Position numbers and translations under genes: made by a program | The notes under the pieces: model-generated | What the model was told of the DNA's origin: nothing | Seen by the model: the letters and a program-made list of their open reading frames with translations, nothing else | Databases searched by the model: none | Assembly: GCA_937889225.1 (NCBI GenBank) | Contig: CALAST010000085.1 | Coordinates: forward strand, 1 to 52,845 | Direction of reading: 5' to 3' | Origin: an uncultured Lachnobacterium sp. | GTDB taxonomy: Bacteria; Bacillota; Clostridia; Lachnospirales; Lachnospiraceae | DNA length: 52,845 nt | Part shown: one piece after another, positions 1-7,712 of the stretch | Position numbering within the stretch: position 1 is the first letter of the stretch | Layout of the letters: every line of letters begins with the position of its first letter

Positions 1-83
1 ACGAAGTTCCTGTCTCCTAAAGAGACTACGTGTAGAAATACACTTATGGGAAGCATGCGACTTTAGTCGTGTGAGGCTTCACT
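1..83 (+). mobile_element. Right end of an IS200/IS605-type element (omega-RNA 3' scaffold)
   Basis: Three consecutive small hairpins can be read: GTCTC/GAGAC at about 14-28, GTGTA/TACAC at about 31-44, and a longer stem that opens with GAAGC, has GCGAC-TTTA-GTCGT at its tip and closes with GCTTC, finishing at TTCAC near position 82. Serial hairpins ending in a GACTTTAGTC stem and TTCAC are typical of the right end of IS200/IS605 elements carrying tnpB, where the same DNA encodes the 3' part of the omega RNA. The transposase genes would lie left of the window. The element abuts the blaI coding sequence directly. Family assignment is from pattern recall. Confidence 0.6.
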
Positions 84-407
84 ATGTGGGAGTGTGAGCC
101 GGTTACTGCTGTTGAACTTGTGAAGTTATGTCAAGAGCGGCTGGGCTGGAAACGAACCACAACCTATACCGTCATCAAACGCCTTGGGGAGCGTGGTGTG
201 TTGAAGAACGATAACGGCACCATAACTTCTCTCGTATCCAAGGACGAAGCCCAGGCGTGCGAGATCGATGAATTGGTTGAAAAGAAATTTGAAGGATCGC
301 TACCTGCCTTTATCGCAGCTTTTACGAAACATCAAGATATGTCTGAAGATGAACTTGACGAAGTACAGCGCATGATCGACCGCATCAGAAAAGGAGGTTC
401 ACGATGA
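84..407 (+). pseudogene. blaI: BlaI/MecI-family repressor, 5'-truncated by the adjoining IS end
   Basis: The 107 residues match a BlaI/MecI/CopY winged-helix repressor from the first wing-helix region onward: WECEPVTAVELV, then LGWKRTTTYTVIKRL (recognition helix), then a C-terminal dimerisation stretch with EDELDEVQRMIDRI. Family members are usually about 120-130 residues and start with roughly 15-20 residues of helix 1 (type ISDAEWEVMKVLW). Those residues are missing, and the reading frame meets a stop at 72-74 inside the IS end. ATG 84 is probably an internal codon. A GAGG at 73-76 could act as a ribosome site, so a shortened protein might still be made. It overlaps the downstream M56 gene by 4 bases (ATGA), the usual blaI-blaR1 coupling. 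A truncated DNA-binding head would probably fail to repress the pair. Confidence 0.75.
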
Positions 408-2407
408 ACGAACTCTTTTTGAAAATTATTAACATGAGTATATCGACAAGCTGGCTTGTTCTGGCTGTGCTGTTACTCCGTCTTGTTCTGAAGAAAGCTC
501 CTAAGTGGGTCAATGTACTGCTATGGGGTATTGTGGCTGTCAGACTGATTTGCCCGTTTACGATGGAAAGTCCTGTTTCGCTGATTCCTGATGCTATTGG
601 AAGTGGCGAATTGGTTTCGGAGTGGATGGATGACTACATTGATGATATTGACATTCATCATCAGGATTCTATTTACTATGATGCTGCAATCGGTGCCGGC
701 AGAGAGCCAATCTCTGATGGAGAAGGCGGCTACTATGTCGTGACGAAGCACGATCAGTTAGGCGAACCGGGTACTATCGAAAATACTGTTATGCCTATTC
801 TTTCCGTTGTTTGGATTGCTGGCATAGCTGTCTTGGCTTTATATACAGTTATCAGCTATTGTCATCTGCGTCGAAAAATAGATACTGCTGTTCTCTACAG
901 AGACAACATTTTCCAGAGTGAAAATGTAAGTTCTCCGTTTGTTCTGGGTATCATCAAGCCGAAAATCTATTTGCCGTTCAAAATGGATGGGCAAGATCTG
1001 GAACACGTTGTTGCTCATGAGCAGGCACATATCCACCGTAAAGACCATTGGTGGAAGCCACTCGGGTTCCTACTGCTGATAATACATTGGTTCAATCCTT
1101 TGATGTGGCTGGCTTATGTCCTGTTATGCCATGATATTGAGCTTGCCTGTGATGAAAAGGTCATCCAAGAACTTGATAATGAACAAAGAGCCAATTATAC
1201 ACAGGCACTTGTGACTTGTAGTGTGAATCGTCGAATGATTGCGGCTTGTCCTCTTGCATTTGGCGAGATTGGAGTGAAAGAACGTGTGAAATCCGTGATG
1301 AACTATAAGAAACCTGTGTTTTGGATAACCATGGTAGCTATCATAGCAATACTAATTGCGGCTGTATGTTTGCTAACAAATTCTGCTGACAGTAATTTCT
1401 TGAAAATAAAGCGTGATATTTCAGGAATAATTATCGAGACTAATACCGATGATGGACATGAATTGATTTCTTTTGTTCTTCAAACGGATGATAATAAAGA
1501 AGTAGGAATACAGCTAACAGACAAAACATTATTAATTTCCCTTGTTAAAGGAATAAATTCCGAGACCTTTAAAGCCAATCCACAAACGGAAGTCTTAGTT
1601 TCGGTAAAGTGTTATCGTTCATATAAGACATTAATGACTGACGAGGGAAATCAAATAACTGTATATGATGCTGAACAAATAATCGTAGATGGATATAAAA
1701 CAGAGGATACTGCTACTTTGCAGGACGGAACGAATGTAAATATCTGGCAGTATTCCCATTACACTGCATATACGTTACAAAACGGGGATGAGTTATTGAA
1801 TGTTCGAAATACGAATGGTCCGGATAATGTTTATGTAGCTGAGGTTGAGAGCCTTGATGATATTGACGAAATGGCAAAAAATAATATTATTGACTTCTTT
1901 CGGAATAGGGGATTGCTATATGATACGCAAGCAGAGCTTGAAAAGGCATATGCGCATTACCTTGAAATGGAGGATGTGTCCGAATTTGACTCATATATGA
2001 TTGGGCAAGAGATATCACTTTCGGCTTCTACCGATACGGTTATGTATTTCCTAACAACAGTATCCCTTCCAATAGATGGTTCTCATGACTATGAACAGCG
2101 AATTGGAACTGCTTTTAATAAAGCTACCGGAGAACCTATTGATAGCTGGGAGTTGTTTTCTTGTTCGCCAGATGAAGCTATAGAAATGATTATGGAGATT
2201 GCGGGAGTAAACGATCCAGTATTAAAATCAGAAATGAAAAAAGTTTTTCATACTGAAAACATAATATTCTTCCAAGATAATCTTGAAGTTTGCTTTCAGC
2301 AAGGAACTCTACCGAGCCAAGATAACACCTATATATTAGGGTTGGATTATGATGATAGGCTTGCCGAAATCCTTCATGAGTGGGCAATACCGAGAAGCAA
2401 TAATTAA
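404..2407 (+). CDS. M56-family membrane metallopeptidase (BlaR1/MecR1-like sensor)
   Basis: The 667-residue protein has N-terminal membrane helices (about 10-28, 34-50, 130-150) and the zinc-protease signature HEQAH at about residues 205-209, followed by ELACDEKV, as in the M56 family that cleaves BlaI-type repressors. A further membrane helix lies at about 305-323 (FWITMVAIIAILIAAVCLL). The extracellular C-terminal portion of about 340 residues is not a recognisable penicillin-binding sensor domain, so the stimulus is unknown and beta-lactam sensing should not be assumed. It starts on the ATGA that ends blaI. GC content falls sharply near the last membrane helix: 32 of 60 bases are G or C at 1021-1080 but 18 of 60 at 1441-1500, which suggests a mosaic gene. 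The metallopeptidase assignment is firm, the ligand is not. Confidence 0.85.
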   Translation: MNELFLKIINMSISTSWLVLAVLLLRLVLKKAPKWVNVLLWGIVAVRLICPFTMESPVSLIPDAIGSGELVSEWMDDYIDDIDIHHQDSIYYDAAIGAGREPISDGEGGYYVVTKHDQLGEPGTIENTVMPILSVVWIAGIAVLALYTVISYCHLRRKIDTAVLYRDNIFQSENVSSPFVLGIIKPKIYLPFKMDGQDLEHVVAHEQAHIHRKDHWWKPLGFLLLIIHWFNPLMWLAYVLLCHDIELACDEKVIQELDNEQRANYTQALVTCSVNRRMIAACPLAFGEIGVKERVKSVMNYKKPVFWITMVAIIAILIAAVCLLTNSADSNFLKIKRDISGIIIETNTDDGHELISFVLQTDDNKEVGIQLTDKTLLISLVKGINSETFKANPQTEVLVSVKCYRSYKTLMTDEGNQITVYDAEQIIVDGYKTEDTATLQDGTNVNIWQYSHYTAYTLQNGDELLNVRNTNGPDNVYVAEVESLDDIDEMAKNNIIDFFRNRGLLYDTQAELEKAYAHYLEMEDVSEFDSYMIGQEISLSASTDTVMYFLTTVSLPIDGSHDYEQRIGTAFNKATGEPIDSWELFSCSPDEAIEMIMEIAGVNDPVLKSEMKKVFHTENIIFFQDNLEVCFQQGTLPSQDNTYILGLDYDDRLAEILHEWAIPRSNN

Positions 2408-2479
2408 AACTGTATCCATGTGAATATCCTGCCTCATGGTTGCAATATGGAAAACTGAACAAATTATAAAAAAAGAACC

Positions 2480-2526
2480 GCTGTAATTTCCATCCAAACA
2501 TAGGATAGAAGTTACAGCGTTTTTTT
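2480..2526 (+). terminator. Rho-independent terminator after the M56 gene
   Basis: CGCTGTAA (2480-2487) pairs with TTACAGCG (2512-2519). The inner arms TTC/GAA and ATCC/GGAT extend the stem, and it is followed by seven T. It sits about 70 bases after the stop of the M56 gene. Confidence 0.8.
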
Positions 2527-2667
2527 GCATTTTGGTGGTATTATAGTTCAAATGCCAACATCATTTCTTTCTGCCTGTATGCCGTTCCGGAGAATATCGG
2601 CATAATTTCGGCTATCGTCAAAGGTAACATCCCATAGGGACGAACTTAAGTAATTAAACCAGTCTAT

Positions 2668-2754
2668 ATGAAAGAAAAAAGAGAGATGATGCCAATTATG
2701 AAGAAATTTTTAAAAGTCATTTTATGTTTTATAGGTTTAATATGTGCGATTTAG
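2668..2754 (+). pseudogene. Possible remnant of a small membrane-protein gene
   Basis: A 28-codon reading frame encodes a basic start followed by one hydrophobic segment (MKKFLKVILCFIGLICAI) and then stops. A different frame just after the stop continues plausibly as VYKLETKSGKV before another stop, so this could be the frameshifted 5' end of a lost gene. No convincing ribosome site precedes ATG 2668, though one could lie before the internal ATG 2698. The rest of the 2408-2852 gap holds the terminator and otherwise AT-rich DNA in which I see no gene. This is a weak call; a chance open frame is quite possible. Confidence 0.2.
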
Positions 2755-2852
2755 TATATAAATTAGAAACTAAATCGGGAAAAGTGTAAGATTTTGGTTT
2801 AGAAGTTGTCTATATAGATGTAAGGGAAAATTTTTAGAAAGGATAATTGAGT

Positions 2853-3413
2853 ATGAACGACAAGGACATTATCCGGTTGTATTTTAATAGAGACCAACGT
2901 GCATTATCTCAAACAGCTAAAAAGTATGGGAAATACTGTACTTCTATCGCAAAGAATATCCTAGGTAACAATGAAGATGCAGAAGAATGTGTCAACGATA
3001 CATATCTAAGCACATGGAACTCTATACCACCAACCATACCAACAATACTATCTGCGTTCCTTGGAAAAATTACAAGAAATTTAGCCTTTAATAAGTACAA
3101 ACATAGTCATGTGATGAAACGTGGAAACGGAGAAATAGCAGTCGTTCTTGACGAACTTGCAGAGTGTGTATCTGGTTTGGATGATGTAGAGCAAGAAATT
3201 GACAGGCGAGAACTTGTCGCAACAATTAATTCTTTTCTGGAAAACTTGCCAACAAAAAAGAGAAATATATTCATCTGTAGGTATTGGTATTCTGACAGCG
3301 TTTCATCAATAGCCAGGCGGTATGAAATGACGGAAAGTAATGTGTCTGTTACTTTAAACAGATTGCGTTCTAAGCTTAAAGAATACTTATCGGAAAGGGG
3401 TTATGTATTATGA
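2853..3413 (+). CDS. ECF-type RNA polymerase sigma factor
   Basis: The 186-residue protein has the two-domain layout of small extracytoplasmic-function sigma factors. Region 2 (about residues 10-75) contains NNEDAEECVNDTYLSTWN, and region 4 (about 125-180) contains a helix-turn-helix with SSIARRYEMTESNVSVTLNRL. ATG 2853 is preferred over the in-frame TTG at 2847 because AGAAAGGA at 2836-2843 lies 9 bases from the ATG but only 3 from the TTG. The last codons overlap the next gene by 4 bases, implying translational coupling with a membrane partner that probably acts as its anti-sigma factor. The regulon cannot be read from this window. Confidence 0.9.
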   Translation: MNDKDIIRLYFNRDQRALSQTAKKYGKYCTSIAKNILGNNEDAEECVNDTYLSTWNSIPPTIPTILSAFLGKITRNLAFNKYKHSHVMKRGNGEIAVVLDELAECVSGLDDVEQEIDRRELVATINSFLENLPTKKRNIFICRYWYSDSVSSIARRYEMTESNVSVTLNRLRSKLKEYLSERGYVL

Positions 3414-4675
3414 AAAAAGAGGATTTATTTGATACTCTTGGTGACATTAATAATCAATATATCAAGGAGGCTCATGTCAAAAATATGAGAAAAAATAATT
3501 TTGCATGGGTTAAGTGGGGGACAATCGCAGCTTGCTTTGGCTTATTAGTTTTATGTATTCCTATGATTACTCGCTTATTTCCGGAGGTAGATGATAACAC
3601 ACCAACTGTTGAGTCATTACCAAGTGAAAACAATAACAAAGTTGAAGAACTTCAACAAAATAAGGATATGGAAATATCGCAACCTGAGAAATCGAATACA
3701 CTTGTGGTGAATGAAGTTACAAATGTTATGAATGCGGATATGGATGTGCAGTTTACTTCATTTAATAAATTGCCCTATGATGTGTGGGCGTCAGTATTAG
3801 AGGATTTCCATCAATTTGTTGGTATCACTTACGAAGAGTTTACTGATAAAATTCCTGATAGTTTTGAATATTGTAATTTCTATTCTCTGTCCACTCGTGG
3901 ATACAAAGACGCTAACTTAAAGGACGAATATTATCTCCATGATTATGTGTTTGAGTATAAGACAGGGAATGGTGGAGAAGCAACAATAGCAATCTGTTCT
4001 TTTGAAGACCCTTTGAGAGATTATTTTATTGAATGCGATAATCCCAAGCAATCTGAAATCAATGGAGTTACATTTTTGATTTATGGAATCCAAGATAGCT
4101 TCATGGTACAGTTCTCCTATGAAAACATAAACTATGATATTGGAACGAGCAATGTTACACTGGAAGAGTTGGAAGAACTGTTGGTAAGTATAACAGAAAT
4201 TACAACAGACACTATCGAAGATACTCCGGCAGACAATAACGGAGAATACAATGAAGCAGTAGCTAGTAGTGATTTAACTAAAGATACTTCAGAATTTTTT
4301 GGTGGTTCTTATACAGATGCTAACGGAAAATTTGTAATCGTTCTTATCGAAGATACAGCAGCAAATAGAGCTGCCATTTGTAAGGAACTTGGTAGAAGCG
4401 AAAGCAATACTACTTTTGTAAAAGGTACTTATACGTTGGAATATCTTACGGAGTTACAGGAAAAAATAACACAAGCAATGATAAACAAAGAATTTCCATT
4501 TGTTGTAACATCTGGCGTATATGAGACTACAAACAACATTGTTATTGAGGTAACTACAAATGATGAAGCGAAATTGGCAAAAGTATATGCACTCGATACG
4601 ATTGGCGGTGCAATTCAAGTAGAGTATAGTACTGGTGCTGAAAGCAAAGGTTTATTACTTCCTAAAGTTGAATAA
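3410..4675 (+). CDS. Membrane-anchored partner of the ECF sigma factor (probable anti-sigma protein)
   Basis: The 421-residue protein has a short cytoplasmic N-terminus (1-33), one membrane helix at about residues 34-55 (VKWGTIAACFGLLVLCIPMI) and a large predicted extracellular part. Residues 56-110 are low-complexity and polar. Residues of about 115-265 form one globular region, and about 285-421 form a second that opens with FFGGSYTDANGKFVIVLIED. The layout and the 4-base overlap with the sigma gene match anti-sigma or sigma-regulator membrane proteins of Clostridia, but I see no classical zinc-binding anti-sigma motif, so the role is inferred from context. A strong terminator follows about 30 bases after the stop, closing a two-gene operon. 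Confidence 0.6.
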   Translation: MKKEDLFDTLGDINNQYIKEAHVKNMRKNNFAWVKWGTIAACFGLLVLCIPMITRLFPEVDDNTPTVESLPSENNNKVEELQQNKDMEISQPEKSNTLVVNEVTNVMNADMDVQFTSFNKLPYDVWASVLEDFHQFVGITYEEFTDKIPDSFEYCNFYSLSTRGYKDANLKDEYYLHDYVFEYKTGNGGEATIAICSFEDPLRDYFIECDNPKQSEINGVTFLIYGIQDSFMVQFSYENINYDIGTSNVTLEELEELLVSITEITTDTIEDTPADNNGEYNEAVASSDLTKDTSEFFGGSYTDANGKFVIVLIEDTAANRAAICKELGRSESNTTFVKGTYTLEYLTELQEKITQAMINKEFPFVVTSGVYETTNNIVIEVTTNDEAKLAKVYALDTIGGAIQVEYSTGAESKGLLLPKVE

Positions 4676-4704
4676 TGTTATTTAAAAATTCAGCAGAAAT
4701 GAGC

Positions 4705-4737
4705 AATGGCACTCTTAAATATTGGAGTGCCATTTTT
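4705..4737 (+). terminator. Rho-independent terminator of the sigma/anti-sigma operon
   Basis: A perfect 10-base stem, AATGGCACTC (4705-4714) with GAGTGCCATT (4725-4734), has a 10-base loop and is followed by T-rich sequence. Confidence 0.85.
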
Positions 4738-4885
4738 CTATGCCTTCAAAAATGTTTTATTCCCAGATATTCATGTCAGACAAGATAGACATGGTTATTT
4801 CAGTTGCGTTGCCTCCGGTAGCATAATAAAAATATTATAGACGTTATTTATGTGGTTGTCAATTTCAGAAAAAAAATATAAAGTA

Positions 4886-4914
4886 TTGTTAAAACGCTAA
4901 TGCAGTGTTAAACT
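4886..4914 (+). promoter_or_regulatory. Candidate promoter of the Wadjet operon
   Basis: TTGTTA (4886-4891) and TAAACT (4909-4914) are spaced by 17 bases in the AT-rich 366-base gap before jetA. The -10 box is imperfect (4 of 6). The rest of this gap holds only the preceding terminator and no gene I can support. The jetA ribosome site AGAAAGGAAA lies just before ATG 5042. Confidence 0.35.
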
Positions 4915-5041
4915 ATGGATAAACACCGTGTGAGTTTCAGAGAATTTTAAGCAATATAAAAGATGAAACAATACTCCCAAAACTTTATAACATAAACCAA
5001 TATAAAATCTCATAACAATAATTTCAGAAAGGAAATGCTAC

Positions 5042-6511
5042 ATGCAACGTTTAGAAGCAATCCACCAAACTTCCTATTTATCCGCACCGGATGCATCTAT
5101 ATATCGAAAAATCATGCGTCATTTTTATCGTGAATATGAAAAAATGCATTTTCAGTTATACAAAGAAGATATCTATGCATTGTTACAATCCGATGAAGAA
5201 TTTGCTGACTATACTATGAATAAGTTAGAAGCAGACTTAGATGCATTGGTAAAGTGGAAAAACCTTACACCAATACAAGACCCCGGAAAAGTATATACCA
5301 TTGCGGATTACAAAAATAAGCAATACCGCTACACCATGTCTGAATATGCAGTAGAAATTGAGCGATTAACGGTACGCTTGGAAAATATCTATATGGAATC
5401 AGGAAATCTTTCCACAAACTTTTTTGTACGTTTAGAAAAAAGTTTGGAGGAAGCAGCGTACATTCAAAATGCAAGTTTAAAAGAGATTAATGAATGGTGG
5501 AACATGCTCCAAGAGGATTTCAAGCGTCTGAACCAAAACTATCAGGACTATTTGCGGGATTTTTATTCAGGAAAGAGCGAGCATCTTATGAAGTCTGTAG
5601 AATTCGTTCTTCACAAGGATAAGTTTATCAAATATCTGACAGATTTTGTGCAGGAATTGCAGCATCATTCCAAACGAATTGAACAGATTTTAATGCACCA
5701 GATGAATATCATAGAAAATAGTATTTTAGAAAAAGTAATACAAAGTGAAATGGAAATTCCGCATGCATTTTTGGAAGTACATGGGGATTCAGAGTCGAAT
5801 ATTCGGGAAAATGTGATAGGAAAATGGGATTCTTTCAAACGTTGGTTTATTGATTTTGAGGGAAGAGAGTGTGAAAGCCGAAAGGTGTTGAAAATTACAA
5901 ATGATATTATCCGCAGCATTATCCAAAATGCAGCTTTGCTTGTGCAATTGCAAAATTGGGGAATCAGCCGTAAGGATGATTATCAGAAATTTTTAGAGAT
6001 GTTTTTAGAATGTAAAAACATGGAGGAGGCACATCGTTTGTCAGCACATGTATTTGGTGTGCAAAGAATGCAGCATCTGAAGACAAACAGCCCAAAAGAA
6101 TTGGATGGCGTAAATCATAGCGTGTATGCAGAAAAACCGGCAGAATTTTATATAAAACCACATGCAGCAACCTATCGGGAGAAAAAGGACAAACGTGGCT
6201 TTGTTGATAAATCCGTAGAAAAAATGATACAAAGACAGGCATATTTGCAGAGTATAAACAACCAAAAAGAAATGGTCATGCGTTATGTAAAAGACAATAA
6301 AATTGTCTTTTCTGAAATAGAAGGGATTATTCCGGAAAGTACGAAAAACACGTTTTTGCAATGGATTGCAATTGCAAATATGAACTCACAAAGAATTGGA
6401 CAGACAGAATACGGACAGGAATATCGATTGATTCAAAAAAAAGGGACTTGTGTCTTAAGATGCGAAGATGGCGATTTGACAATGCCGGCATATGTTATAG
6501 AATTTAACTAA
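5042..6511 (+). CDS. jetA: Wadjet type II subunit JetA (DUF2397/TIGR02677 family)
   Basis: The 489-residue protein opens with the family pattern YLSAPDASIYRKIMRHFYREYEK, then a winged-helix region in which short-residue patterns such as YKEDIYALL and LEADLDALVKWKNL precede a YTIADYKNKQYRYTMSEYA stretch. This matches the kleisin-like DUF2397 protein of type II Wadjet. The middle (about 110-330) is mostly helical and charged. In Wadjet, JetA bridges the SMC-like JetC heads together with JetB; the complex extrudes loops on small circular DNA, which JetD then cuts. It is the first gene of a compact four-gene operon, with jetB following. The order A-B-C-D is intact and all four genes have family-typical sizes. 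The call rests on family recall plus the unmistakable jetC and jetD neighbours. Confidence 0.85.
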   Translation: MQRLEAIHQTSYLSAPDASIYRKIMRHFYREYEKMHFQLYKEDIYALLQSDEEFADYTMNKLEADLDALVKWKNLTPIQDPGKVYTIADYKNKQYRYTMSEYAVEIERLTVRLENIYMESGNLSTNFFVRLEKSLEEAAYIQNASLKEINEWWNMLQEDFKRLNQNYQDYLRDFYSGKSEHLMKSVEFVLHKDKFIKYLTDFVQELQHHSKRIEQILMHQMNIIENSILEKVIQSEMEIPHAFLEVHGDSESNIRENVIGKWDSFKRWFIDFEGRECESRKVLKITNDIIRSIIQNAALLVQLQNWGISRKDDYQKFLEMFLECKNMEEAHRLSAHVFGVQRMQHLKTNSPKELDGVNHSVYAEKPAEFYIKPHAATYREKKDKRGFVDKSVEKMIQRQAYLQSINNQKEMVMRYVKDNKIVFSEIEGIIPESTKNTFLQWIAIANMNSQRIGQTEYGQEYRLIQKKGTCVLRCEDGDLTMPAYVIEFN

Positions 6512-6581
6512 ATACCCACTTTACATGTTGGGGTGGGACTTTTGGATATCATCTATCAAAGATAGTGGAATGGAGATTAGA

Positions 6582-7706
6582 ATGGATGAAATAAGAGAAC
6601 TTTTAGAACAATTTTGGATTTGTAAAGATACTGATAAAGAAACTTATTATAAAGTCAAGCGTAAGATACCGAACTTTCAGAAATTTGTACGAGAACAGTT
6701 GGGATGGAAATTAATACATACTGAGAATTTACTCAAGTTAGAAAAAATCCCTGCACATGCAGAGCGTTTTATGGGGATACAGGAATTTTCCGATATCTTG
6801 GATTATTGCATTTTATGTGTGACACTCATGTATTTGGAAGATAGGGAAGAAGGAGAGCAGTTTTTACTTTCAGAATTAATTGATTATATAGAAACGAAAT
6901 TGAAGGGAGATGTTCAGATTGACTGGACATCTTTTTCTCAAAGAAAATCACTTGTACGTACATTGCAATACATGGAAAAAATGCAGATGCTTCGGGTATA
7001 TGAAGGAAATAGCGAGGCATTCGGATTAGAACCGGGACAGGAAGTTTTGTATGAAAATACAGGATATTCCAAGTATTTTGCAACAAGTTTTCCAATGGAC
7101 ATTTCTGATTTTAAGTCATGGGAAGATTTTGAAAAAAAGAGATTTGAGGAAATAGAGGAAGATAGAGGAAGTGCCAGAATCAATCGTATCTACAGACAGT
7201 TGACATTATGTCCATCTGTATTTTGGGAAGAAACAGAACATGCAGATGCGTTTTATTTAAAACATCAAAGATACTGGGTTGCAAAATATTTAGAGGAATA
7301 TTTAGGTGGCAGATTAGATATTTATAAAAATGCAGCATTTTTTATGTTGGAGGAAGATGACTGCTATGGAAAAGTGCATCCACGAGATGCTATGCTTCCG
7401 GAAGTGGTGCTGTTAGTTTGTGCACAAATTCGGCGATATTTGTCAACGGGAAAGTTTACAAAGCAAGAAAATGAAAGTATTCTGATAACAGAAACAGAAT
7501 TTCGAAATTTGATAGTGGCATGTCAAAGAAAATGGAAAGCGGGTTGGAGTAAAGAATTTAGGGAAATGGATACAGAAAAGCTGGTTCAAACAATAAAGAA
7601 TTATATGTTGGATTGGCTGTTTATACGAGAAGATGAGGATATGATAATGATACTGCCTGCGGCAGGAAAACAGGTTGGTTTTTATCCGGATGATTTTGGG
7701 AGGTAA
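6582..7706 (+). CDS. jetB: Wadjet type II subunit JetB (DUF2398/TIGR02678 family)
   Basis: From ATG 6582 the protein is 374 residues. It begins MDEIRELLEQFWICKDTD, then KETYYKVKRKIPNF, then FVREQLGWKL, which is the usual opening of the DUF2398 family (winged-helix, MukE/KITE-like partner of an SMC protein). An upstream ATG at 6525 has no ribosome site and would add 19 atypical residues; TGGAG at 6571-6575 sits 6 bases before ATG 6582, so I chose the latter. The inverted repeat CCCAC/GTGGG at 6515-6537 lies between jetA and jetB and may fine-tune translation, though this is speculative. It ends 6 bases before jetC. Its inferred role is in assembly of the JetABC loop-extruding complex. Confidence 0.85.
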   Translation: MDEIRELLEQFWICKDTDKETYYKVKRKIPNFQKFVREQLGWKLIHTENLLKLEKIPAHAERFMGIQEFSDILDYCILCVTLMYLEDREEGEQFLLSELIDYIETKLKGDVQIDWTSFSQRKSLVRTLQYMEKMQMLRVYEGNSEAFGLEPGQEVLYENTGYSKYFATSFPMDISDFKSWEDFEKKRFEEIEEDRGSARINRIYRQLTLCPSVFWEETEHADAFYLKHQRYWVAKYLEEYLGGRLDIYKNAAFFMLEEDDCYGKVHPRDAMLPEVVLLVCAQIRRYLSTGKFTKQENESILITETEFRNLIVACQRKWKAGWSKEFREMDTEKLVQTIKNYMLDWLFIREDEDMIMILPAAGKQVGFYPDDFGR

Positions 7707-7712
7707 AGTGAA

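Noticed and set aside
404..2407. Beta-lactam sensing by the M56 protein
   Set aside because: The C-terminal domain shows no penicillin-binding SxxK/SxN/KTG set, so BlaR1-type antibiotic sensing is not supported, although the protease half is BlaR1-like.
2847..2855. TTG 2847 as start of the first ECF sigma factor
   Set aside because: Only 3 bases separate it from AGAAAGGA, too close for initiation; ATG 2853 has normal 9-base spacing.
6525..6581. ATG 6525 as start of jetB
   Set aside because: No ribosome site precedes it and its 19 residues do not fit the family N-terminus; ATG 6582 has TGGAG at a good distance.
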